Assembly (NCBI GenBank): GCA_910574195.1
Contig: CAJTBF010000005.1
Location: 124,001-188,000, forward strand
Direction: 5' to 3'
Length of the DNA stretch: 64,000 nucleotides
Source: Lachnospiraceae bacterium
Lineage (GTDB): Bacteria > Bacillota > Clostridia > Lachnospirales > Lachnospiraceae
Part shown: positions 55,567 to 63,046 of the stretch, piece by piece
Layout of the letters: each line of letters opens with the position of its first letter
How positions within the stretch are numbered: the stretch's first letter is position 1
Translations under genes and position numbers: made by a program
The notes under the pieces: generated by a model
Told to the model about the DNA's origin: nothing
The model's database searches: none
The model's input: the letters and a program-made list of their open reading frames with translations, nothing else

Positions 55567-55794
55567 CGGTAAGGCAAAAGTCCGATCAGGCAGAAGAATT
55601 TATGGGCTGTATGAGAAAGGATATTGCGGGAGAGGGGAGAGAAAAATCCGGGCAAAGACGGCTGAGAGCTTGCAATTTGACGACCAGCAATAGGGAACAG
55701 GATTTTGCAGACTGTCTTTTAGGTGTTTGTGTGGGTTTTCCTCTGTGTTTTGTGCAGGCGATAGGTAAATGGTTCATAAAAGGGAGTGTCTGAT

Positions 55795-56475
55795 ATGACA
55801 TGGAAGGAAAAGACGGAAAAGCTATGGAGAAAATATAAACATGCCTGGGTATTTGGATATATTTTGATTTATCTTCCGTGGTTTCTTTATCTGGAAAAGC
55901 ATGTAACGAGAAATTATCATGTGATTCATGCAGCAGTGGATGACGTGATTCCATTTGTCGAATTTTTTATAGTGCCATATTTATTATGGTTTGTGTTTAT
56001 TGCGGCTGTATTTTTATATTTCTTTTTTACGGATGTTGCCGGATTTTATAAACTGGCGAAGCTGATGTTTACCGGAATGACAGTTTTTTTGATTATTTCA
56101 ACGCTGATGCCAAATGGCCAGGATCTCAGACCTTATGTTTTTGAAAGAGATAATATATTTGTGGATATGGTGAAAATGTTGTACCGGGCGGACACCCCGA
56201 CGAATGTGATGCCCAGTCTGCATGTATACAATTCGCTGGCGGCCTGCATTGCAGTTTATCAGAGCAAAGAACTTCAGAAGCATAAAGCAGTTTGTGCAGG
56301 GACTTATATTTTGGCAGGTTTGATTATTCTCGCGACGATGTTTTTGAAACAACATTCCGTTATTGACGTGGCGGCGGCATTTGTAATGTCCTATATGATG
56401 TATCAGTTTGTTTATACGACAGACAGGGTGCGGTATCGGCGAAGGTCTGTAAAGACGGCGTTTGTTTCCAAGTAG
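55795..56475 (+). CDS. PAP2-family membrane protein
   Basis: The 226-residue protein has six predicted helices. The PAP2-type active-site residues are in VMPSLHVYNSLAA and FLKQHSVIDVAAAFVMS. An N-terminal KSTKRP-like motif is not clear, as in the inositol phosphoryl ceramide synthase-like branch. It may dephosphorylate a lipid phosphate. A lipid kinase lies next to it, which fits lipid turnover. ATG 55795 follows AGGGAG. Confidence 0.85.
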   Translation: MTWKEKTEKLWRKYKHAWVFGYILIYLPWFLYLEKHVTRNYHVIHAAVDDVIPFVEFFIVPYLLWFVFIAAVFLYFFFTDVAGFYKLAKLMFTGMTVFLIISTLMPNGQDLRPYVFERDNIFVDMVKMLYRADTPTNVMPSLHVYNSLAACIAVYQSKELQKHKAVCAGTYILAGLIILATMFLKQHSVIDVAAAFVMSYMMYQFVYTTDRVRYRRRSVKTAFVSK

Positions 56476-56585
56476 GTATATCCTGTCCGGATGGATATAC
56501 CTGATTGGACATTCGTAGTTCACTTTATACGGGATATTGGAGATATTGCATATATATGAGAGTTATACAGGAGGAAAGAGAGAGA

Positions 56586-57680
56586 ATGGGAAAGAAAAAA
56601 GTAATGCTGACAGGGGACCGGCCTACCGGGAAACTGCATGTAGGGCATTATGTGGGATCTTTGCGCAGGAGAGTGGAACTGCAGAACTCCGGGGAGTTTG
56701 ACGATATTTTTATTATGATTGCGGATGCCCAGGCATTGACGGATAATGCGGATAATCCGGAGAAAGTACGGCAGAATATTATAGAAGTGGCGTTGGATTA
56801 TCTGGCTTGTGGATTAGATCCGGAAAAGTCTACGTTATTTATTCAGTCTCAGGTGCCGGAACTTTGCGAACTGTCCTTTTATTACATGAATCTGGTGACC
56901 GTATCCCGGCTGCAGAGGAATCCCACTGTGAAGTCGGAAATTCAGATGCGCAATTTTGAGGCAAGTATTCCGGTTGGATTTTTTACGTATCCCATCAGCC
57001 AGGCAGCAGACATTACCGCCTTTAAAGCGACGACAGTACCGGTAGGAGAAGACCAGCTTCCGATGTTGGAGCAGACCAAGGAGATTGTGAGAAAGTTTAA
57101 TTCTCTATATGGAGAAACACTTGTAGAGCCGGAGATTTTACTTCCGGATAATCAGGCATGTATGCGTTTGCCGGGGACGGATGGGAAAGCAAAGATGAGT
57201 AAATCTTTGAATAATTGTATTTATTTGTCGGAGGAGCCAGGTGAGATCAAACAAAAAGTATTCAGTATGTTTACAGATCCCACGCATATTCGGATTGAAG
57301 ATCCGGGAAAATTGGAAGGAAATACGGTGTTTACGTATCTGGATGCATTTTGCCGGCCCGAATATTTTTCGGAGTTTTTACCGGAGTACGCCGGTCTGGA
57401 TGAATTGAAAGAACATTATAAGCGGGGCGGTCTTGGAGATATGAAGGTAAAGCGTTTTCTGAATGCCGTTTTGCAGGCGGAACTGGAACCGATTCGGAAC
57501 CGGAGAAAGGAATACCAGAAAGATATTCCCTACGTATATGAAGTGCTGAAGAAAGGCAGTGAAAAGGCAGAACAGGTGGCGGCAGAGACGCTTCGGGATG
57601 TCAAGGATTCTATGAAGATCAATTATTTTGACGATACGGAATTGATCAGCAGTCAGGCAGAGAAGTTTCATACAGTATAA
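56586..57680 (+). CDS. trpS: tryptophan-tRNA ligase
   Basis: TrpS charges tRNA-Trp. The 364 residues show the class I HIGH-type motif in [19 protein letters not shown] and the KMSKS motif in [31 protein letters not shown] and [19 protein letters not shown] are family blocks. This is the longer form of the enzyme. ATG 56586 follows CAGGAGG by 11 nt. No T-box leader is seen upstream. Confidence 0.96.
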   Translation: MGKKKVMLTGDRPTGKLHVGHYVGSLRRRVELQNSGEFDDIFIMIADAQALTDNADNPEKVRQNIIEVALDYLACGLDPEKSTLFIQSQVPELCELSFYYMNLVTVSRLQRNPTVKSEIQMRNFEASIPVGFFTYPISQAADITAFKATTVPVGEDQLPMLEQTKEIVRKFNSLYGETLVEPEILLPDNQACMRLPGTDGKAKMSKSLNNCIYLSEEPGEIKQKVFSMFTDPTHIRIEDPGKLEGNTVFTYLDAFCRPEYFSEFLPEYAGLDELKEHYKRGGLGDMKVKRFLNAVLQAELEPIRNRRKEYQKDIPYVYEVLKKGSEKAEQVAAETLRDVKDSMKINYFDDTELISSQAEKFHTV

Positions 57681-57690
57681 GGGGAAAAAT

Positions 57691-57718
57691 AAAAAACCGG
57701 CAGCAGGCCGGTTTTTTT
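57691..57718 (+). terminator. trpS terminator
   Basis: AAAAAACCGGC (57691-57701) pairs with GCCGG and the T-run (57707-57718). It is a compact intrinsic terminator 10 bp after the stop. Confidence 0.85.
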
Positions 57719-57775
57719 GTATACAATGAAATAGCGAAGACTTGTCACTGGCAGTTTTTCCATATAAGACAGAAT

Positions 57776-57808
57776 AAAAAAAGGCTATGAAAAATCATAG
57801 TCTTTTTT
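57776..57808. terminator. bidirectional terminator between trpS and tRNA-Arg
   Basis: AAAAAAAGGCTATGA (57776-57790) pairs with TCATAGTCTTTTTT (57795-57808). A T-run exists on both strands, so it can end the minus-strand tRNA transcript and any leftover trpS read-through. Confidence 0.8.
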
Positions 57809-57812
57809 GATA

Positions 57813-57886
57813 CGTGCGATAGAGGATTCGAACCCCCGACCTTCTGGTCCGTAGCCAGACGCTCTATCCAGCTGAGCTAATCGCAC
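57813..57886 (-). tRNA. tRNA-Arg(ACG)
   Basis: The 74-nt cloverleaf has a perfect 7-bp acceptor stem (GTGCGAT with ATCGCAC), D arm GCTC-AGCTGGATA-GAGC, anticodon loop CTACGGA (anticodon ACG, read as ICG) on the stem TCTGG/CCAGA, and T loop TTCGAAT. CCA is not encoded. The T stem has G-U pairs (GGGGG with CCTCT). Confidence 0.95.
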
Positions 57887-57966
57887 TCACTCGAGTATTC
57901 TACTCAAAGTACTTCTTAGTATATATCATCTCAGAAGTGTTGTCAAGTTTTTTTGAAAATCAATAT

Positions 57967-58007
57967 TTCAATTTCTTCAACCCTGTTTCAATCTTTTACG
58001 ATATAAT
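57967..58007 (+). promoter_or_regulatory. response regulator gene promoter with TTCAA repeats
   Basis: TTCAA occurs at 57967, 57976 and 57987, and TATAAT at 58002-58007, ten bases after the last repeat. No good -35 exists, as in promoters activated by OmpR-family regulators. Confidence 0.5.
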
Positions 58008-58029
58008 AGAATATAGCGGAGGTATTAAA

Positions 58030-58713
58030 ATGAGACTTTTACTGATAGAAGACGAGAAGAGAATGGCGCAGGCTCTTTGTGAGATTTTGCGTCTTGAAAA
58101 ATACGAGGTGGATTATTGCGCGGACGGGCTTCAGGGATTGGCAGCGATGGAGAGTCTGATTTACGATCTGATCATACTGGATGTGATGTTACCGGGGATG
58201 AACGGATTCGAAATTGCAAAAAGAGCACGGAAAGAGGGGATACATACCCCCATTCTGATGCTGACCGCAAAAGCAGAACTGGAGGATAAGGTCACAGGTC
58301 TTGACAGTGGAGCGGATGATTATCTTACCAAGCCCTTTATGACAAAAGAACTGCTTGCAAGGCTCCGTGCGCTGAGCAGACGAAGTGTCAATTCCCCGGA
58401 CGGAACATTAGCCTATGGTGATATTGTGCTTGATACAGATACATTGACACTTTCCTGTACGACTACCGATCAAAGCGTGCGGTTAAGTGAAAAGGAGTAT
58501 CGCATACTGGAATATCTGATTGTGAATCAGGGACGAATTCTTACCCGGGAACAGTTTGCGGTGAAAATCTGGGGATTTGAAAATGAGGCGGAATATAATA
58601 AGGTGGAAGTATATATGTCTTTCACACGTAAAAAGCTGTCTTTTGTGGAAGCAAAAACCGAAATCAAAGCGATCCGCGGCATTGGTTATGAATTGAGGTA
58701 CGGTGATGTTTAA
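58030..58713 (+). CDS. OmpR-family response regulator
   Basis: The 227-residue protein has a receiver domain (RLLLIEDEKRMAQALCEILR, phospho-acceptor Asp in IILDVMLPGMNG, Lys in YLTKPF) and a winged-helix DNA-binding domain (LTLSCTTTDQSVRLSEKEYR to IRGIGYELRY). It is coupled to the histidine kinase by an 8-bp overlap. Its own promoter and that of the VTC gene share TTCAA repeats, so it may control both. ATG 58030 follows GGAGG by 7 nt. Confidence 0.93.
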   Translation: MRLLLIEDEKRMAQALCEILRLEKYEVDYCADGLQGLAAMESLIYDLIILDVMLPGMNGFEIAKRARKEGIHTPILMLTAKAELEDKVTGLDSGADDYLTKPFMTKELLARLRALSRRSVNSPDGTLAYGDIVLDTDTLTLSCTTTDQSVRLSEKEYRILEYLIVNQGRILTREQFAVKIWGFENEAEYNKVEVYMSFTRKKLSFVEAKTEIKAIRGIGYELRYGDV

Positions 58714-59938
58714 AAAGTCAAGAAGAAATATTGTGCTTGTGATTATGTCGACTCTTGTGCTGCTCTGGGTGGGAACGTTGGGTGTGATTTATGTGTCAAG
58801 CTATCTGGAACTTTCCAGACAGAATCGTCAAATGCTTAGGAGGCATGCAGATCTGTTTATTTTGCAGCAACCGATAAACGGACAGACTCCCGGCAAACCT
58901 GTACCGGACAGAAAGCCGGATCCGATGGACTTACCGGCGTTTCAACTGTCAACGTTCTATACGGTGGCGATGACATATGATGGAGAATGGATTGAAGTCA
59001 ATAATGCAAAGCCTACGGTACATTCCGATCAAGAATTGGAAAACCTTGCATTTGAGATTGTAGAAAAAGGAAATACAGAGGGAACAGAAAAGAATCTGGT
59101 GTTCTGTATGGTGGATAAGGGAGGATATTTACTTGTCGCATTCATGGATAATACCATTCTTCATGAAAGTATGACGACGTTGTTTCGCTATACGCTTCTG
59201 TTTGGCGGGCTTGCAATTTGTGTGTTTTTCTTTTTCTCCGTATTTCTTGCAAGGAAAATTGTGCGGCCTCTGGAAGAAAGTTATCAAAAGCAGAGGCGGT
59301 TCATATCAGACGCGGGTCACGAACTAAAAACGCCGATTTCCGTGATCAGTGCCAATACGGAGCTTCTTTTGCGGGAAATCAAGGATAATCCATGGCTTTC
59401 GAATATTCAATATGAAAATAAACGGATGGGCAGTTTAGTGCAACAATTGTTAGAACTTACCCGTGCGGAAAATGTATTGCCGAAAATGGAAAAGATCCAC
59501 TTTAGCCGGCTTGTGAAAGGGGAGGCGCTTCCTTTCGAGAGTGTTGCGTTTGAAAAGGATCTTATATTGCGCTGTGATGTGGAAAAGGATCTTTTTGTGG
59601 AAGGAAACAGCGTGCAGTTAAAACAGCTTGTGTCGATACTGCTGGATAACGCGATCTGTCATAGCATGGACGGCAGAGAAATTTGTCTGACTCTGCACAG
59701 GGAGCATGGATATGCAGAACTCTCTGTGATCAATAGCGGGACGGAAATTCCGGAAAAGCAGAGAGAACAATTATTTGAGCGTTTTTATCGCATAGACGCG
59801 GCTCGAGATGGAGATGACGGACATTATGGTCTGGGTCTTGCAATTGCAAAAGCAATTGTTTCGGCGCATAAGGGGAAAATGGAAATACTCTGTTACAATG
59901 GTTTTATAGAATGCAGAGTGCAGATTCCCAGATGCTGA
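58706..59938 (+). CDS. sensor histidine kinase
   Basis: The 410-residue kinase has two membrane helices (about 9-30 and 165-187) enclosing an outside sensor region of about 135 residues. A dimerisation domain follows with the phospho-acceptor in DAGHELKTPISVISA and then the ATPase domain (N box LLDNAICHS, glycine-rich HYGLGLAIAKAIV). The sensor region matches nothing I know. The signal is unknown. The GTG at 58703 lies one codon upstream. Confidence 0.92.
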   Translation: MFKKSRRNIVLVIMSTLVLLWVGTLGVIYVSSYLELSRQNRQMLRRHADLFILQQPINGQTPGKPVPDRKPDPMDLPAFQLSTFYTVAMTYDGEWIEVNNAKPTVHSDQELENLAFEIVEKGNTEGTEKNLVFCMVDKGGYLLVAFMDNTILHESMTTLFRYTLLFGGLAICVFFFFSVFLARKIVRPLEESYQKQRRFISDAGHELKTPISVISANTELLLREIKDNPWLSNIQYENKRMGSLVQQLLELTRAENVLPKMEKIHFSRLVKGEALPFESVAFEKDLILRCDVEKDLFVEGNSVQLKQLVSILLDNAICHSMDGREICLTLHREHGYAELSVINSGTEIPEKQREQLFERFYRIDAARDGDDGHYGLGLAIAKAIVSAHKGKMEILCYNGFIECRVQIPRC

Positions 59939-59974
59939 TATATTTGATAAAGCGGTAAAAATGAATTTTTTGTG

Positions 59975-60009
59975 ACTTCAATAAAACTTCAAGATTCCTC
60001 CTGTACGAT
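59975..60009 (+). promoter_or_regulatory. VTC gene promoter with two TTCAA repeats
   Basis: ACTTCAA at 59975 and 59986 (11 bp apart) stands 11 bases before TACGAT (60004-60009), a weak -10. The layout matches the response regulator promoter at 57967-58007. Confidence 0.5.
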
Positions 60010-60036
60010 GAGCGTATCAACGGACAGGAGGTTTTT
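59997..60036 (+). terminator. hairpin overlapping the VTC promoter and a Shine-Dalgarno
   Basis: CCTCCTGT (59997-60004) pairs with ACAGGAGG (60024-60031), followed by TTTTT. In read-through transcripts from the kinase gene it can act as a terminator or hide the ribosome binding site. Transcripts starting at the internal promoter would lack its left arm. Confidence 0.55.
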
Positions 60037-60038
60037 AT

Positions 60039-60098
60039 ATGTATATTAATCGGATAGAAAGCGATACAGTGGAGAGAGACAAAGGAGAAAGGAAGTGA
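60039..60098 (+). CDS. possible 19-codon leader peptide
   Basis: ATG at 60039, 7 nt after ACAGGAGG, opens a 19-residue frame (MYINRIESDTVERDKGERK) whose TGA overlaps the GTG 60095 of the VTC gene. The strong ribosome binding site and GTGA overlap suggest translation and coupling, but there is no proof and no family. Confidence 0.4.
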   Translation: MYINRIESDTVERDKGERK

Positions 60099-60775
60099 GG
60101 AAAATGAAATACCGACAGGAAAGGAAGCATGAGATCAGTTATGGAGATCTGCTTGTTTTAAGACAACGGCTTCAGGCAGTCGCGAAGTATGACAGGCATA
60201 CGACAGACGGAAAATATGAAGTTCGAAGTCTTTATTTTGACAATATATCCGATAAAGCTTTACGGGAGAAAACAGACGGGGTAAATAACCGTGAAAAATT
60301 TCGGATTCGTTTCTATAACAGAGACGCCTCAATGATCCGTTTGGAAAAGAAAAGTAAAACGGGAGGGTTCTGCCGGAAGGAAAGTGTACTGCTGAACAGG
60401 GAACAGACACAGGCTATTGTGGAGGGCAGGTTTGATTGGATGATACAAAGTAAGGAGCCGCTTCTCTGCGAACTTTACAGCAAGATCATGAGTCAGGGGC
60501 TTCGTCCGAAAACCATCGTTGATTATACAAGAGAGCCTTTTGTTTTTGCACCCGGGAATGTACGGGTAACTCTGGACTACAATATCCGGACAGGTCTGTT
60601 GGATACCGATTTTTTGAATTCCAAAAGTATTACGGTTCCCGCAGGGAATGCTCCGGTTATTCTTGAAGTGAAATGGGATGATTACTTACCGGATCTTATT
60701 CGGGACGCTGTACAGCTTAAGAACAGCCGGGGCGGATCCTTTTCCAAATATGCCGCCTGCCGCATATATGGTTAA
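60095..60775 (+). CDS. VTC-domain protein
   Basis: The 226-residue protein has the VTC domain of polyphosphate polymerases: YRQERKHEISYGDLLVLRQR at the start, VRSLYFDNISDKALREKTDG, REKFRIRFYNR, IRLEKKSKTGGFCRKES and ILEVKWDDYLPDLI. The basic tunnel residues of that fold seem conserved. In bacteria such proteins are usually encoded with DUF4956 and CotH-like proteins and are little studied. GTG 60095 follows AAAGGAG by 7 nt. ATG 60104 is a close alternative. Confidence 0.9.
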   Translation: MRKMKYRQERKHEISYGDLLVLRQRLQAVAKYDRHTTDGKYEVRSLYFDNISDKALREKTDGVNNREKFRIRFYNRDASMIRLEKKSKTGGFCRKESVLLNREQTQAIVEGRFDWMIQSKEPLLCELYSKIMSQGLRPKTIVDYTREPFVFAPGNVRVTLDYNIRTGLLDTDFLNSKSITVPAGNAPVILEVKWDDYLPDLIRDAVQLKNSRGGSFSKYAACRIYG

Positions 60776-60806
60776 ATAAAAAACAAGAAAAAAGGAGTAA
60801 AAGAAG

Positions 60807-61367
60807 ATGACGTTTCAAGATATTTTTAAATCCAGTTTTTTAGAGAACATTGCAAGCGTAAGTATTCTTGATATGACGCTGGCGCTGACATTGGCGTTCG
60901 GGATTGGCCTGTTTATTTTTCTTATCTATAAAAAGACATATCAGGGAGTGATGTATTCCTCCAGTTTCGGGGTTACGCTGGTAGCACTTACAATGATTAC
61001 TACCCTTGTCATTTTGGCGGTTGTTTCGAATGTGGTTCTTTCGCTTGGTATGGTCGGGGCTCTTTCCATCGTTCGTTTTCGTACTGCGATTAAGGAGCCT
61101 CTGGATATTGCTTTCCTTTTTTGGTCGATTGCAGTCGGTATCGTTCTGGCGGCAGGAATGATTCCTCTCGGCGTGATCGGCAGTGTAATCATCGGCGTAG
61201 TGCTTCTTGTGTTCGTCAATAAGAAATCTTATTGGAATCCGTATATTCTTGTCCTTTCGTGTACGGATTCCACAGCGGAGAGAAAAGCAAAAGAGTTTCT
61301 TGCAGGGCAGGTGCAGAAATGTGTTGTAAAGAGCAAGAGCGTACAAAAAGGAAAGATTTGTGAATAG
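60807..61367 (+). CDS. DUF4956 membrane protein
   Basis: The 186-residue protein has four helices in the first 150 residues. DMTLALTLAFGIGLFIFLIY, MVGALSIVRFRTAIKEPLDI and FLFWSIAVGIVLAAGM identify DUF4956, the usual companion of VTC proteins. A soluble C-terminal part follows (about 145-186). The CotH-like third partner expected next is represented only by the remnant at 61372. Confidence 0.9.
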   Translation: MTFQDIFKSSFLENIASVSILDMTLALTLAFGIGLFIFLIYKKTYQGVMYSSSFGVTLVALTMITTLVILAVVSNVVLSLGMVGALSIVRFRTAIKEPLDIAFLFWSIAVGIVLAAGMIPLGVIGSVIIGVVLLVFVNKKSYWNPYILVLSCTDSTAERKAKEFLAGQVQKCVVKSKSVQKGKICE

Positions 61368-61371
61368 AATT

Positions 61372-61534
61372 TTGTATCCTTCGTGCGGAAAGCATCCGCG
61401 GACAGCTTAATGGTACGATTGGCTCCACATCTGATACGCAGAGCAGCGATGCGCAGATTGACGCCGGCTCTCTTCAAATTACGGATATGGGCTCCATGAA
61501 TAATTCTATGATGGGAGGCGGATTTCCGGCACAT
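61372..61534 (+). pseudogene. frameshifted remnant of a CotH-like C-terminus
   Basis: Translation gives ILRAESIRGQLNGTIGSTSD, then after a one-base shift near 61441 SDAQIDAGSLQITDMGSMNN and SMMGGGFPAH. These resemble the Gly/Met-rich tail of CotH kinase-like proteins found after DUF4956. There is no start codon and the upstream body is missing. It begins 4 bp after the DUF4956 stop and ends where the GNAT fragment begins, so a deletion is likely. Confidence 0.55.
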
Positions 61535-61712
61535 GCTTTCCAATCAACTTTTTCATCCAGATCATATTGTACCAACGGCCAAATTTATAACCACATTTAT
61601 GAAATTCTCCCACTTTCAGGAAGTCCAGATGAGCGTGAAATTCAGCGCTGTTTTTGTTGAGGTATTCGTCTTCCGTCTCCGGATAAGCAATACAGGCATA
61701 GAGATTTAAGAT
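61533..61712 (-). pseudogene. C-terminal fragment of a GNAT acetyltransferase
   Basis: Sixty codons, ILNLYACIAYPETEDEYLNK to GRWYNMIWMKKLIGKH, match the C-terminal third of phosphinothricin-type N-acetyltransferases (the FHKCGYKFGRWYNMIWM region is very typical). The N-terminal acetyl-CoA-binding part is missing, and the last residues of the frame come from the CotH remnant. It overlaps the HxlR gene end by 7 bp. Confidence 0.75.
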
Positions 61713-62056
61713 TCCCATTTTCCACTGTGTTCCAGTCCCCACTGACACATATCCTCCATAATCGGGAACAGAGAACGACCTTTCTCGGAAAGGCTGTATT
61801 CCACCCTGGGAGGGATTTGCGGATATTCTTTGCGAAGAATAAGACCATCGGATTCCATTGCTTTTAGCTCGGTGCTTAATGTTTTGTAAGTGATGGTTCC
61901 TATTTTCCGGTGCAGCTCATTAAAGCGGATCGTTTTATATTCGACAAGCCAATACAGGATCACTAACCGCCATTTCCCGCCAATCATAGATAATGTATAG
62001 CCAAAAGGGGTGTCGGTTAAAGAGAAGATCCCTTTTTTAAATTCCTGCATACTCAT
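61706..62056 (-). CDS. HxlR-family winged-helix regulator
   Basis: The 116-residue protein has TPFGYTLSMIGGKWRLVILY, then RFNELHRKIGTITYKTLSTE and SDGLILRKEYPQIPPRVEYS, the HxlR domain. These often sense redox or electrophile stress and sit beside flavin-dependent genes. Here one such gene is divergent at 62283. ATG 62056 follows AGGAG by 9 nt. Confidence 0.93.
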   Translation of the reverse strand: MSMQEFKKGIFSLTDTPFGYTLSMIGGKWRLVILYWLVEYKTIRFNELHRKIGTITYKTLSTELKAMESDGLILRKEYPQIPPRVEYSLSEKGRSLFPIMEDMCQWGLEHSGKWES

Positions 62057-62100
62057 ATAGGTATTCTCCTATTCCAGTACGCGTCCCATCAGCCGGAAGA

Positions 62101-62174
62101 GTATGCTTTGTTGGACAAAAAGCAGTCGTCCGCCTGGGCGAAGCACATGTAACGCGGGAGGCCCGAAGGGTATA
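62101..62174 (+). repeat. family A repeat between divergent genes
   Basis: GTATGCTTTGTTGGACAAAA, then GTCGTCCGCC, GCGAAGCACATGTAACGCGG and GAGGCCCGAAGGGTATA keep the family plan with drift. It is in the HxlR-flavoprotein intergenic region, where regulatory sites are expected. Confidence 0.6.
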
Positions 62175-62282
62175 CTTTCTTTCAGGATAGTATCTGTCAG
62201 AAAAGTGCGTACTTGTAAGTTGGATGCTGCAAGTATAGACTATCATAAAACAAAGAAGATTACAACGACAGGGAGGATTTGT

Positions 62283-62891
62283 ATGAAAGAAATTTTAATT
62301 GTTCTGAGTGGAGGACGGGCAAAAGGCAATACCGCACAACTGGCAGATGCATTTATGAAGGGGGCGGTGGAGGCTGGGCATCATGTGGAGCTGGTATCGC
62401 TGAACAAGATGCAGGTAAATGGATGTCTGGGGTGTAACGCCTGCAGATATGGAAAAAGATGCGTACAGAAAGATGATTTTCATTCCCTTATTCCAAAGAT
62501 AAAGAAGGCGGATTTGATGGTATTTGCGTCTCCGCTCTATTTTTGGACGATCTCATCGAAAATGAAAGCCTTTATTGAACGGTTTTACTGTATCGCGGAG
62601 GAAGACGAAAATCCGCCGTTTGGGCGTTATGAGAGATATCCGGTCCGGGACTGCGCATTTTTGATGACGGCGGCGGACAATTATTTTTGGACATTTGAAC
62701 AGGCGGCATCCTATTATCAATTTACTTTGGTAAATTATATTGGTTTTCATGACAAAGGAATGTTGCTTGCCGGCGGTTGTGGCGATACGAATGGGAAACC
62801 GGAGATTACAAAGACGAATCACTTACAGAATGCATATCATTTTGGGAAAGCAATCTATGACGGGAGTTCAACAGATGGAACGTTACTGTGA
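62283..62891 (+). CDS. iron-sulfur flavoprotein/NADPH-dependent FMN reductase-like protein
   Basis: The 202-residue protein has a flavodoxin-like fold: ILIVLSGGRAKGNTAQLADA for FMN phosphate binding and ASPLYFWTISSKMKAFIERF. The compact cysteine motif CLGCNACRYGKRC (spacing 2-2-5) is as in archaeal Isf-type proteins that bind a 4Fe-4S cluster. Probably an electron carrier or quinone/oxygen detoxifier. It is divergent from the HxlR gene. GGGAGG precedes ATG 62283. Confidence 0.88.
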   Translation: MKEILIVLSGGRAKGNTAQLADAFMKGAVEAGHHVELVSLNKMQVNGCLGCNACRYGKRCVQKDDFHSLIPKIKKADLMVFASPLYFWTISSKMKAFIERFYCIAEEDENPPFGRYERYPVRDCAFLMTAADNYFWTFEQAASYYQFTLVNYIGFHDKGMLLAGGCGDTNGKPEITKTNHLQNAYHFGKAIYDGSSTDGTLL

Positions 62892-62933
62892 AAGTACAGG
62901 AAAAAGAATACGAAAGTTCCTTACATGTCCAAT

Positions 62934-62978
62934 GAAAAAAATAAATGCCTTCCGGTCGGTGGATATGACCGGAAGGCA
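62934..62978 (-). terminator. terminator of the phosphofructokinase gene
   Basis: TGCCTTCCGGTC (62946-62957) pairs with GACCGGAAGGCA (62967-62978). On the minus strand a T-rich tail (TTTATTTTTTT) follows. A weaker tail on the other strand may serve the flavoprotein gene. Confidence 0.85.
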
Positions 62979-63046
62979 AAAAAGAAACAGAATTTTATTT
63001 CCACATACCAAATCTCATATTCGCGGCTTACCGCGGGGTATTTGAT

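Noticed and set aside
55602-55793. 63-codon plus-strand frame before the PAP2 gene
   Set aside because: No ribosome binding site at a usual distance, no conserved look, and it overlaps the PAP2 gene's ribosome binding site.
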